A DNA stretch of 64,000 nt from Strongyloides papillosus (Eukaryota; Nematoda; Chromadorea; Rhabditida; Strongyloididae): positions 186,001 to 250,000 of the forward strand of contig SRSI01000019.1 in assembly GCA_005656395.1 (NCBI GenBank), read 5' to 3'. The translations under genes were made by a program, and so were the position numbers. Positions 1-10,916 of the stretch are shown piece after piece. The number at the start of each line of letters is the position of its first letter. The stretch's first letter is position 1. A model generated the notes under the pieces. The model saw only the letters and a program-made list of their open reading frames with translations. It was not told the origin of the DNA and made no database searches.

Positions 1-936
1 ACAATCAATTGTGAACAATACCTATCAGTTACACTTAGTTGCTTAGCAATCCTACCAAATCTATATTTTTTACATCGAAGTATATATTATAAAGAATTTA
101 ATAAGAGAAAACATTTTAAGTATATGACAATTATTATGTCATCTGAATATGTTTTTGCTTCTATTATACACGCATCATTTAATGGATATCTTGTTATTAA
201 TTATTATACTGGTAATCAGATATTTGTTAAATTTTGTTCAAAGTTTTCAATACTTGATCTTTATGTTAGACAAATATTAATCGCAACACCATTTTATCTT
301 CATTTTTTCCGTTTTTGGCTTCTGGTATTTAATAAGAAAAAAAGATATTTTGTTTTTACACTAGTAATAATTATAATTATAACAATTGGACCTTTATTAT
401 ACATGATGTCTGGACAATATTTTGAGATTAATATATATTTTTTACCAAAAGGTGGATGTGGTTATCAAATTTTTAGTGATATACCATTTTATATAGAGAT
501 TATGTATTGTAATCTGTTTGTTGTACTTGCTTTACCATTTACTTTAATTTTAATTAATTATCTTCTCTATCGGAGTGTTGCTAAAAAGTTGTATAATACT
601 GATAGACCAAAAGTAATGGAATATAGAAGAATTCTTAAGGGAATATTACTTCAAGGACTGTTTGCATTGGTTTTTCAAATTCCACCAATAGCTTATCTTT
701 TATATTATTCTATAAGTTTGTTTATAATATTTAATTTAATATATTTTTTAGCAAGAAATGTTTTTGAAAATTTTTTGGATATTATAGTGCACTTTATTTT
801 CTATATTGGATATAATCTTTATGTCTTTTTTACAGTACTTGAAATTAAAGATCTCAGAATTATGATGTTGAACGATATTGGCATAAAAAATAAAATCAAA
901 CCTGTTTTTTTAAGAAATCCTCGTATAACACCATAA
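1..936 (+). CDS. Nematode-type seven-transmembrane chemoreceptor (5' partial)
   Basis: The reading frame is open from base 1, so the start lies outside the window; the ATG at 124 is internal, because the codons before it match the N-terminal part of the intact paralogue at 8028. The protein is almost wholly hydrophobic helices joined by short basic loops, the layout of a serpentine receptor in the membrane of a sensory neuron. Landmarks shared with the two paralogues are FKYMT after the first loop, CSK before helix 3, GQYFEIN followed by a GCGY motif in the second extracellular loop, and MMLNDIGIKN near the C-terminus. It has no introns. A 2.7 kb inverted-repeat element begins 8 bp after the stop. 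The class (Sra/Srab-like or another) cannot be fixed by eye; ligand and cell type are unknown. Confidence 0.8.
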   Translation, partial: TINCEQYLSVTLSCLAILPNLYFLHRSIYYKEFNKRKHFKYMTIIMSSEYVFASIIHASFNGYLVINYYTGNQIFVKFCSKFSILDLYVRQILIATPFYLHFFRFWLLVFNKKKRYFVFTLVIIIIITIGPLLYMMSGQYFEINIYFLPKGGCGYQIFSDIPFYIEIMYCNLFVVLALPFTLILINYLLYRSVAKKLYNTDRPKVMEYRRILKGILLQGLFALVFQIPPIAYLLYYSISLFIIFNLIYFLARNVFENFLDIIVHFIFYIGYNLYVFFTVLEIKDLRIMMLNDIGIKNKIKPVFLRNPRITP

Positions 937-1107
937 CTTACATCACACAAAAGATTTTTTCCTCATTTTAAGGACCATTTTTATCAATAAAAGGACCATT
1001 TCTATCAAATTAAGGACCATTTTAAAATTATATTTAAATTTTATGGTAATTTTATTTTTTTTAGTTTTAATAAAGTTTTTTTAATATTTTATAATTTATT
1101 ACACATA

Positions 1108-1310
1108 GATAAAATTTTTAAAAAATATGATTTTTCTATAAAGTTTATTTGGACGACTTCTTAGGGAAATATTACAAAGCCAAAAATCTACTAACAAAAA
1201 TTAATAATCTCTCTAAAAATCTACTAATCCGTCCCTCTTTTTAACACCTTTTTTAATTTCATCAAATTTTATAATTCGCTTTAAGATAAATAAATATAAC
1301 ATTCTTTCTT
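1108..1310. repeat. 200 bp direct repeat flanking the 474-aa gene (copy 1; copy 2 at 2661-2862)
   Basis: Bases 1108-1310 and 2661-2862 are nearly identical and in the same orientation, one at each end of the minus-strand gene. Copy 1 contains the last codons of that gene. Copy 2 contains the same 3' end but has one T fewer in a T run, which shifts the frame and brings an early stop. The simplest reading is a tandem gene duplication whose upstream member has been lost except for its tail. Confidence 0.8.
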
Positions 1311-2637
1311 TCTCCACTGTTCTTGGAATTTGATTTATCAAATTCATAAGATTTTCTTTATATTTTATCATTTCCACTGTTCTTGTAATTTGATTTACCA
1401 AATTAAATTGTAAAATTTTATCATTTCTACCTTCATAAACTTCTATTTGCTCTGAAGCTTCCAAGACTTTAAATTTGTTTCTTCTCCATTTTGCATCACT
1501 GATCATCTTCATTTTCTTCCTTTCGGGAACTTCTATCTTTTTAATCTTCCCCAGAGATGTTGTTAATGTGCGGTTCGACGAAGAAGTGAATTTAACTTTA
1601 GTTTTCAGGAGTTCTTCAACAACAAACGGTTCTGTATATTGTAAATATTTGTAAAATTTTGGCTTCTTATAAATAAACGTATCATTATTTTTAAAGTTTT
1701 CCTTCTTTGGAACTCTTTTCATGTTTTGTATTAGCTCTTTAACAGTTCTATTGACTTCAGAATAAATTTTCATATTGGTCTTCCTTCCACTGTTCTTGGG
1801 AGATAAAATGTGTTTTATCTCATGATCTATATCATCAATATTATCTAATTTTGGTCCATTACAGTTAGGTCCACGGTCAATAATAATTATAATTGATTCA
1901 TTCATATAAATAGGCATGTTTTTATACCATTTCAATTGAAAGTTAAGTACATCCATTATAATTTTCTTATTTTTCGTAGCTTCCTTGAGCTCTTCTAAAT
2001 TTACATCTTTGAAAATATTTGAATAATATTCACTTTCATCTAGCTTTTTAGGAATCAACATGGTCGGATGAATCCATTCAATATTTGGTTCCTTTTTCAC
2101 CATTCCATTTTTCTCATAGTAGTCTGATTTGTATTGAGTACATGGTTGTCGGCTTTTCGGAACTTGATACGATGAAGAGTTTTTCAATGTAATTTTATTA
2201 AAATTAAATTCTTGTTGACCTGCCATTTGCTTGGGTCTAACATCTTTTTCAACATTTTCTCGAGAATCTTCTACAATTTTCACAGTATTTTCCTTTGGTT
2301 TATCTTTATTGGTATTTTCTTCATTTAGTTGTGGTGTGGTAGTAGTTGGTTGTGGTGCCTTTTTGTCTTCTAGACTTGAATTTAGACGCTCCATAATCCC
2401 CAACATTCTCTTTTGGAATTGGTCCTGGCTTTTCTGAAGTTCGGCCAAGTTTGCCATCATCAACATCATTAGGTTCTTCTTCCTTTTTCTTTTGTTGACG
2501 TCTTCTTGTGCAGGCCTTTCCTCTTTTACCATATCATCCCACATTATATCTGTCTCTGTTTTGATCTCCCTAATAGCGTCTTCCACGGTGCCTTTATCCA
2601 GTAACTTCTTATTACTACGGAGTGATCGGGTAACCAT
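1213..2637 (-). CDS. Unknown 474-aa protein encoded inside the inverted-repeat element
   Basis: Single-exon ORF beginning MVTRSLRSNKK. Residues about 40-55 contain a Lys/Arg cluster (KRKRKK) that could be a nuclear localisation signal. Residues 58-92 have the heptad look of a coiled coil (LAELQKSQDQFQKRMLGIME), followed by a Thr/Pro/Lys-rich low-complexity stretch and a long basic C-terminal half. Two near-copies of an NQI(P/T)RTVE motif lie close to the end. A coiled coil plus basic region would fit a retroelement Gag-like or other nucleic-acid-binding structural protein, but there is no zinc knuckle, protease or DDE motif, so no function is assigned. Its position between inverted repeats suggests it is mobilised with, or serves, the element. 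Confidence 0.5.
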   Translation of the reverse strand: MVTRSLRSNKKLLDKGTVEDAIREIKTETDIMWDDMVKEERPAQEDVNKRKRKKNLMMLMMANLAELQKSQDQFQKRMLGIMERLNSSLEDKKAPQPTTTTPQLNEENTNKDKPKENTVKIVEDSRENVEKDVRPKQMAGQQEFNFNKITLKNSSSYQVPKSRQPCTQYKSDYYEKNGMVKKEPNIEWIHPTMLIPKKLDESEYYSNIFKDVNLEELKEATKNKKIIMDVLNFQLKWYKNMPIYMNESIIIIIDRGPNCNGPKLDNIDDIDHEIKHILSPKNSGRKTNMKIYSEVNRTVKELIQNMKRVPKKENFKNNDTFIYKKPKFYKYLQYTEPFVVEELLKTKVKFTSSSNRTLTTSLGKIKKIEVPERKKMKMISDAKWRRNKFKVLEASEQIEVYEGRNDKILQFNLVNQITRTVEMIKYKENLMNLINQIPRTVEKERMLYLFILKRIIKFDEIKKGVKKRDGLVDF

Positions 2638-3657
2638 ACACTTTATATTTAATCCGCCAGATAAAATTTTTAAAAAATATGATTTTTCTATAAAGTTTAT
2701 TTGGACGACTTCTTAGGGAAATATTACAAAGCCAAAAATCTACTAACAAAAATTAATAATCTCTCTAAAAATCTACTAATCCGTCCCTCTTTTTAACACC
2801 TTTTTAATTTCATCAAATTTTATAATTCGCTTTAAGACAAATAAATATATCATTCTTTCTTTCTACATAAACAGTTCTTCCATTAAAACTGCACTATTTT
2901 ATTCATCCCTTGACCACTTTGTCATTTATTATGCCATTAAAATGAAAAAGAAATTACCACAAATATTAATTAAATAATCTAGTAAAGCAAATAATATAGA
3001 AAAATAAATAAATTCGTTAAAGCAAAAACTTAATTTGGAAAAAAAATTGTAAAGCATCACTTAACTACTAGTAAAATATTGTAAAAATAAATTACCAAGC
3101 ATGTCAGAAAAAATTTTTTATTTTCTACTAAGCATTAAATAACGTGAAAATGATATTAAATGTTTAAATAATTTCTATAATCTTCAAAAGTTTTATAATA
3201 GGTTAAAAGATCATTTTTTACAATTAAAAAAATTTTAGACGTTTGTAAAAAACACTAGAATAAATTAGTTCGAAACATATTCAATTTTTAATTTAAGATA
3301 GTTTTGACATAATAAAATATAAATTTTTAGTTTAATGTTATCAAGATTAATGCTTTATAATTCAACACGGATATTACATAATTATCATTATTAAGTTGAT
3401 ATTTCAATATTTTGTACCTTTTTATATAATAAAATATTATTATAATATGTTTTTTTTAGTTCGAATCAAAATAATTAGATAAAAAAACTTTATTAAATAA
3501 TATTTAATACAAAAAAATAATTAAATGGTAAAAAATTTAGTAGTATTATTCAAATTTAATAAATTAGTCCGAAAAATGATGGAGTGGTCTTTCTTCTGAT
3601 AGAGTGGTCCTTATTTTGATAATTGGTCCTCGTTTTGAAGAAAAAATCATTTGTGTG

Positions 3658-6243
3658 ATTGAATTTGACAAAAAATTAGACTTATACAATTACTATTTTA
3701 CTATATTTTTCAAAAGATACTTTTAAATTAAATGAATCTTTGCATTTTTATTTAAAAAAAATTACTAATAATGAAATTGAAAAATATTAATAATAAAAAA
3801 AACAACCAGACCGAATTATTTATGTAACTAATTATTTTCTACATCTTATCATTTCTTTAATAAAGTTTAAGAATTTTCTTAGCATATTATTTTGCGAGGA
3901 GTTCAATTAAATAAAATGACCATCTACAATCTATTTTTATCTTACAAAAAATTATTATTATCAGAAATTTTATGACATTCTGACAACAATTTTTAACTCA
4001 TCATATACAGGAAATATTGGATTTATTAATACTAATAAATTTCATTCGTCTAAGGATTAAAATTTAGAACTTTGGTTTTTAATTATTTTCTAGAGAACAA
4101 AAAAAATTGTATGTCCTAATAATAAAAAAACATTGATATATTGACTTGAGACAGCTAACCAGGAATAAATTCTTTACATAATCACATCATTTCGATTTTT
4201 AAATGTATCTCAAAAGGCTAATTATTTCACAGACATTCTAAAACGTTTCTACAAATCATTTTATAATAGCGGTTTATATAATTTCCTCATTTTCTCACAT
4301 CATAAAAATTCATTATTTCTTTCCTGTTTTACATAAAATTGAAAGGGCAAAGTGCCTTGTCACATTTTTAAAAATGAAATCATTTTACAATCGAGTTTAG
4401 TAATAAATTGATTTATATTACTAACGTATATTCTTTGTTATCATTTCATTAATTCATATGTATAATATTTTTTGTCAACAAAAATAATAATTATAATATT
4501 ATTTCTTGACATACTACATCACGACATTTTGAGATATTTAATGTGCTAAAAAATAGGGCTAGAAAAAGAAAATTACCCCCTTTTTAATTATTTCAAATAT
4601 TATAATGAGTTAATATTTATCTTTTAATATAAGACAATAGGTTATACAAGATTAACAATCTATTGATTTTGTTATTTTAAAAAATGCAAGATTATTTATT
4701 TTAGTAATACTACAACTTCAGGAAATGTATAATTTTTTACTAGATTTTTTAATTAACTAAATTATTTTGTAATTTGTGGGCATATTAAATTTATATAAAT
4801 ATATTTGTGTTCCATGGTACTTTCACATGGTATGAGACTTTTTATTTATATTAGATTTAGTTACTAACATATAGTATTTTAGGAAATTCAAATTAGTATT
4901 CTTAACAAGTTGATTGTTATAACTTCTAAAAAGTTTTTGATAATATTTTTATTTCTGAAGTATAGAACAAACCTTGTTAATCGTTTTGCTTTTTGAACAG
5001 TTTTCAGATGTTGGTGGTTATAAGAAATTTATGATTATGTACAAAATATATATAATTTTTAATCCACAAGTTTACAAAAAAGTTAAATTGTAGTATTTGC
5101 AAAATAATTAATATAGTTTTACTTTTATATTTGGCACACCAACTAAATTATAATTTCCCATTTGACTTACTAAAAATAGTTAATTGTAAGTATCATTAAC
5201 TTTGTTAAATAGTTCTATTATACGAACCTTTCATAGTCATTAAAGTATTAATTTAAGAGAATTTTATATACTCTGAGAATGGTGTGTGTACTTGTCAACT
5301 GAAAATGCTATATAACGTGTAACTTTAACTAATCAGACATTTTTTTAAACTTTAAAATGATAAATTACTTAATTATCTAGAAGAAAAAATTTGTTAACTA
5401 AACTTTTGAACTTTGGTTTTTTTTCTTTTAGAATATAAATAAAATTTTTCATGGTTTACTATTTTAATTTATATATATTTTCTATCAATTTTTATTTTCT
5501 ATTTAACGTTATTATCAAATTTCTATTTATGATGATTTTTAATTTAACTTACACATAATTTTGTAGATAAAATATGTTGATTATTTTAAAATAGAATATC
5601 ACTGATTAAACAGTGCATAACTTAGATGAATATATTTAAATATTATGATAAGTATTTGAAAATAACTATAAAATTTGGAAACTTTTATAAATTCTGTCAT
5701 ATATTAAAGTTTAATTTATAAATTACTTGAAAAAAAAATATTTTCTTGAATATCTGTTCATCTAATATTTATTTTTACAATTAAAAATACTGCGGATTAA
5801 TTTAAAACGAATCATGTAATCTTTTTTTCCAGGAATATTTTAAGAAAATTATAAATTAATAGGATAAAGTATTTATATACAATTTTAAATAATTTTTTGT
5901 TTAAAATATAAAATAGAAGATTTTAATTCTACGTAGTTTTCAAAGTAAAATATCATCAGTGTCGTACAAAATTAAAATATAAAATATTGATAACTTTATG
6001 TATATATTTAAATATTAACCAAATAGCTCTGATAGATTATTATGTTTCATCAAGATTTTTAAAATATTATATATGTTTTAATAAAAATATAAAAGCTTAA
6101 GAAACTGACAAATTTGATAAAATTTTATTTATGTGTTCCGATATATTTTCTATTTGCGAGAGATGACAATAAAATCTTTTATAAAATAATGATTACCCTC
6201 TTCTAATTTAAGTTTATCATATCCTAATTTCATATTCTATAGA
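3658..6243. other. AT-rich intergenic stretch without recognised features
   Basis: Very AT-rich DNA between the inverted-repeat element and the second chemoreceptor. I see no ORF above background, no convincing exon/intron pattern and no clear repeat. Confidence 0.6.
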
Positions 6244-7213
6244 ATGAATGGAACATTGGTATCAACTTATCAATCACCTACTATTGGGATTTCAGCATAC
6301 CAAATATTTATAATAAATTTTTTTGCAATTATCCCTAATATTTATTTTTTTTATCGAAGTTTGACATATGAAGCATTTAATGAAAGAAAAATATTGAAAT
6401 ACATGACTATGGTTATGTCTTTTGAATATATCATAGCTTGCTTAGCACACCTAATTTTTTATGGATATCTTTTTATATATTATTTTACCGAATCTAAAAT
6501 TCATACAAACATTTGTTCTAAGTTTAATACAGTCCACATTAATATTAACCAACTATTAGTTGTGACGCCATTTTACTTTAATATTTATCGATACTACAAG
6601 ATAGTTTACTATAAAAATCCAAGTACTTTTGTTGTGATTACTGCTATAATTATTACTCTTGGTCCCCTTATGTATACAATGGGTGGACAGTTCTTTGAAA
6701 TAAAACCATATTATATGCCAAAAAATGGTTGTGGACAGGAACTCTTGAGTGGTATACCTTTTTTTCATCTAATTTTACGACTTAATATTATTATTGTTCT
6801 TATTTTACCATGCATTTCATTACTTATAAATTATAAAATTTATAAAACTGTTATGGATAGAAAAAGTAGTTTAAACAAAAAAAAATTTAATGATAATAAA
6901 AATTTATTAAAGGCTATTACAATACAAAGTGTATTTCCATTTTTTTGTCAAGTACCTGGTATACTATATTTGCTTTATTTTTATACAAGCAAGTTTTTAG
7001 TTAATCTTTATAATAATTTTAATACATGTTTAAGCACGGCATAATCCTATTGAATTCGTGATATTAGCAAATTTTTTATATTACACCGGACAAGGATTTT
7101 GTATCTTTCTTTCAATATTTGTAATTGATGAATTCAAAAAAATGGTGTTAAATGATATAGGAATGCAAAGAAATGCTTCTCTAAAATCTGTTACAACAGA
7201 AGAATTTTTGTAG
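6244..7213 (+). pseudogene. Chemoreceptor paralogue broken by a frameshift near helix 7
   Basis: The frame from the ATG at 6244 encodes the first six helices with the same landmarks as the other two copies: FNERK, LKYMTMVMS, CSK before helix 3, GQFFEIK with GCG, and a Gln/Pro-containing helix 6. It stops at 7044. Homology resumes at once in the next frame: the codons from about 7036 to the stop at 7213 give a segment with LYYTGQGFCIFLS and VLNDIG, which aligns to helix 7 and the tail of the intact copy at 8028. The break falls in a T-rich stretch around 7029-7045. A one-base assembly error would give the same picture, so pseudogene status is provisional. Confidence 0.7.
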
Positions 7214-8027
7214 GAATATTTTTTATTTATTTTTTATATCAGATTATATAAAAAATTATTTGATTTAGAGAATTTTTATCTAACGGGATATGTATTTTAT
7301 TGGAAAAAACGTTTTATTATGATGTACAACAGTATTATTAATTTAAAAAGATTTTTTTGTGTGTTCATTTTGTTTTAAAATAACTATGACCTTTAATATA
7401 TTATTTTTAATAAATATTTTGTTTTTCGTATTGCAATCTATTTCTAAAACTTATTTTATATGTAAATATTTTATATAATTATTTTTTCAAATTAAAGAAA
7501 ATGTTGTTTAAAAATTTTGAAAAGAAGTAAAAGTTCACATTTGCATTTTACTTCCAGAAATTTTAATTAGAAGATGTCAGGAGACATAATGATACAATTT
7601 AAAAGATTCCACTGGGATAATGAAAAATGTTATATAATCTTTTATATGATTCAAAATTACACACTAGGATAATTCGTCTGAAGAAAATTAAAAAAAAAAG
7701 ATAAGAAGTTGATTAATAGTACATGAGTGCTTTACACGTCACGGTCATGGAAAATATTTAGCATTTTTATATTTGATATTTTAAAAATAAAATGCGAAAA
7801 TATGTGTTTTTCATTTGGTAATTCCCATGACCATATCCACCTACGTGTGTTTCATATTGCTGCTCCCATGACCATTTTATAAGAAATCCTCTTTAACAAA
7901 TTTAAATAAAAGTTGCATCAAAAATTTTTATTAACAAATATTACTTTGATTATAAATTTTTGAAAAAAATAAAGAAATTTACTTTTAAAAGTTAATTCTA
8001 CTACTAAATTGGAAATATCTAATAAAA
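7214..8027. other. Intergenic region with GGTCATGG/CCATGACC inverted motifs
   Basis: Mostly plain AT-rich DNA. At 7731-7850 an imperfect inverted repeat has ACACGT and GGTCATGG on the left and CCATGACC and ACGTGT on the right; a further CCATGACC follows at about 7866. These GC-richer motifs lie 160-290 bp upstream of the intact chemoreceptor start, so they could be a tiny inverted-repeat element or regulatory sites. Confidence 0.4.
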
Positions 8028-9011
8028 ATGAATAAATCAACAGTTGGAGAATATCATACCCCTTTCGTTTCCTATAAAACGTATCAAATAATTTCTATTA
8101 ACTTAATAGCAATCATACCTAATATCTATTTTTTATTTCGAAGTATAACTTATGAAGGATTCAATCAAAGAAAACTTTTTAAGTATATGACAATGATTAT
8201 GTCAATTGAATACATTTGTTCATGTCTACTACATTTGGTATATTATGGATATCTCCTCACACATCACCTTATGAATTCAATGGTAGAAATAAATTTATGT
8301 AGCAAGCTTAATACACTTCATCTTAATGTAAACCAATTTATAATAGTTACTCCATTGTACTTTAGTGTTGTGAGATTCTATAAGATAGTTTTATTTCGTA
8401 GACCAAATATTCCTACAATGACAATAGTAATTTTTAAAACATTGGGACTACTTATATATATGATGATTGGACAGTATTTTGAAATAAATATTTATTATAT
8501 ACCAAAGGATGGCTGTGGATATGAAATTTTTAGTGATATACCATTTTATAGAGTAATTTTATATATCAATCTTTGTGTTGTACTTATAGTACCATTTATA
8601 TCATTTTTCATTAATTTAATAATATATAAGAATGTTACTAAAAATAAGAAAAGAATAAAGATTTCAGGAGTAATGGAAGGTAAAAATTTATTCAAAAGTA
8701 TAGTAATTCAAAGTACATTTCCATTTCTCTCTCAACTTCCGATTACATTATATCTTATTTATTACTCTATAGGTAAGTTTAAAAAATTCTCATTATTTTT
8801 AAAATCTAATGTTTTAGCTAGAGAAAATTTCTATGAAATTGAAATAATATTAAATACACTATATTATGGTGGACAAGGATTTTGTATTTTTTTATCAATG
8901 ATTGTAATTAAGGAATTCAAATTTATGATGTTAAAAGATATTGGGATTAAAAATGTTTTACATCCAACTAGTAATAACGAGACATTTCATGTAAATTCAC
9001 ATATAAAATAA
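8028..9011 (+). CDS. Nematode-type seven-transmembrane chemoreceptor (intact)
   Basis: A 327-residue, intronless serpentine receptor and the only complete member of the local trio. Seven hydrophobic segments can be drawn: about residues 20-42, 58-80, 98-120, 132-152, 178-205, 225-250 and 270-295. Between helices 1 and 2 the conserved loop reads FNQRKLFKYMT; the second extracellular loop has GQYFEIN and GCGY; helix 6 ends with PI; the tail after helix 7 has MMLKDIGIKN. Conserved cysteines at CSK and GCGY could form the usual helix 3-loop disulfide. The ATG follows an A-rich context and gives the same N-terminal length as the 6244 copy. Such receptors detect environmental or host chemicals in ciliated neurons; class and ligand are not deducible here. 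Confidence 0.85.
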   Translation: MNKSTVGEYHTPFVSYKTYQIISINLIAIIPNIYFLFRSITYEGFNQRKLFKYMTMIMSIEYICSCLLHLVYYGYLLTHHLMNSMVEINLCSKLNTLHLNVNQFIIVTPLYFSVVRFYKIVLFRRPNIPTMTIVIFKTLGLLIYMMIGQYFEINIYYIPKDGCGYEIFSDIPFYRVILYINLCVVLIVPFISFFINLIIYKNVTKNKKRIKISGVMEGKNLFKSIVIQSTFPFLSQLPITLYLIYYSIGKFKKFSLFLKSNVLARENFYEIEIILNTLYYGGQGFCIFLSMIVIKEFKFMMLKDIGIKNVLHPTSNNETFHVNSHIK

Positions 9012-9375
9012 AAAATACTACTGTATCTAAATGAATAGTTATTTAAATTTAAAAAATTTTTAAACTTCAATAAATAACTGCTTAAAAAAATTTGTTTATT
9101 TCAAAATTAATAATAATCAAATAAATATTTAATAACATCAAAAAATTCAATTGATTTTGACATTTAAAAAAAGTTTGATTTCTTACATAATTTTGAATAA
9201 TTACCGATTGTTAAACAGATTGTTTAACAAATTGTATTTCTAAACAGCATATATTGTTTTTTTTTTTACTTATTGATTAAAGGAATGAACAAATTGATAT
9301 CCTAAAATGAATTGAAATTATATGACAAGAATATTGACTTAATTACCACGTCCACTAGCTGGTCTGACAGCAAGC
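9012..9375. other. Intergenic between convergent genes
   Basis: AT-rich spacer between the 3' ends of the chemoreceptor and the minus-strand secreted-protein gene. No feature seen. Confidence 0.6.
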
Positions 9376-10212
9376 TTACTTTTGGAGAAATCTGCTTGAT
9401 GCATGAATTTGAGTTTTTGGTGCAACTAATCCTTCAAATCTACTTGATGGACGAGTTCCAGTTTTTGATACAGTAGGGATAGTTTTTTTTGTTGTAGGCA
9501 TAATTTTTCTTGTCGTAGTAGTAGTAGTTGGTTTAGAAGTAGTCGGTATAGGAGTGGTTGATGATTCTGTCGTTGTACTGGTAGAAACAGTAGATGATTT
9601 TGTAGTCAATGAAGATTCCAAAGGAGTAGATGAAGTGGAATGATCACTTGGTAAATCTAAAAAAGAGCATTTGAAAATTTAAAATAAGCAAGTTATGTAA
9701 TTTTACTACCTTGTATAAAAATTCCAGTTACATTTGACAAATCTTTAACTATTGTTATATTTGTTGGATTTCTATATGCAATGTTTGTTGTATTTTCTGT
9801 GGTATTATTCTAAAGAAAAATTTTTTATGTAAAAAGCAGATACTTACATTTGTAGCATTCTTAGAATTAAGATATATCAAATCTTTTACTGTCTGTACAA
9901 AATTTCTCTACAAAAAATTTTTTTATAAAAGAAGCGAACACTTACAATTGTAGTTTGATTTATTTCGTCAGCAATTAGTTCATTAACAGTAGTATATGGA
10001 TCAACATCAGGTTCGTTTCCTTCAAAAGCAAAATCCATTGCTAATTCAAGCATAGGATCTATGTTTGACAGGAAAACACTTGTGTAATAAGTTTCATTAG
10101 GAGTCATATAAATGGTACATCGTGTTTTCAAATTTAGAGGGCAATTAGTCTTGAGTCCAAAAGAAGATGTTGTAAAAAGAGCAATAAGAAATAAAATACA
10201 AATGAATTTCAT
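9376..10212 (-). CDS. Secreted Thr/Ser-rich (mucin-like) protein, four exons
   Basis: Exons on the minus strand are 9946-10212, 9848-9907, 9710-9809 and 9376-9656, separated by introns of 38, 38 and 53 bp with GTAAGT or GTAGTA donors and TAG acceptors; the frame stays open through all junctions, giving 235 residues. The ATG at 10212 is preferred over one seven codons upstream because it puts MKFICILFLIALF directly at the N-terminus as a signal peptide. The middle has several Asn-X-Thr glycosylation sites. The last exon is dominated by Thr/Ser/Pro runs, as in O-glycosylated mucins or surface-coat proteins, and ends with two SSRF motifs. A TATA-like TATTTAAAAAG lies just upstream. Function unknown; probably exported to a surface or secretion. 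Confidence 0.75.
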
Positions 10213-10916
10213 GACTTCGTATGATGAAACCAATCATTCGATTACTTTTTAAATACCATTATCAATATTATTTGTTATACAAAAAACAATATTTTTCTAT
10301 TTGGAATGCTTTATTTAATTTTAAATATTACAATACTTTTTCTAACTGTAAAAAATCTTACAAGATAAAAAAATTATTTATACGATTTGTTAAATATATA
10401 TAAAAATTATAAATATATTAAACATACATTTTTTTAAATTACATACTTATTTTACATCGATTATAAATATGTAAATCTGAGTCAATATATTTTATATATT
10501 TAAAAAATGCAAAATCATTTCACTCTTCAAATATATTTAACAATAGATTTATTTGTATTGGATACTTAAGTCTAAATAATTTTTAAATATAAAGTCAAAG
10601 TTTGGATATAAATATAAGTATTTAGTAGTCTTTACATGACATTCATATAAAAGTTACCTAATATTCAACATAATAATCCAATTATAACAACCATTTGATT
10701 CTGATTAGTGGAAATATACAGCGAAAAAAAAAGCAAAAGGAAAAATTAGTATTTATGTATAAATATTAAAAACATAGAAATATATGTAGGAAAAATAAAA
10801 CTTTATTAAAAAATAAACACAAAAATTTTTTACAATAAGAAATAAATTAAATAATTTTTTTCTACATAATATTAATAATATACAATGATAAAAATAAAAA
10901 AGTTTCTTATTATGAA
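10213..10916. other. Intergenic, AT-rich
   Basis: Upstream region of the secreted-protein gene. A short open frame starting at 10221 is not supported by composition or homology. Nothing else recognised. Confidence 0.6.

Larger units (their letters stand above)
944..3657. mobile_element. 2.7 kb terminal-inverted-repeat element carrying one gene
   Basis: The ends are inverted copies of each other, starting CACACAAA(A/T)GATTTTTTC, and each arm of about 75 bp holds three direct repeats of an AAGGACCATTTCTATCAA-like motif (about 965-1020 and, inverted, 3577-3640). Inside lie one minus-strand ORF and a 200 bp direct duplication. I could not identify a clear target-site duplication. The superfamily is unknown: the encoded protein shows no transposase motif I recognise, so this may be a non-autonomous element that has captured or evolved a gene. 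Confidence 0.6.
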
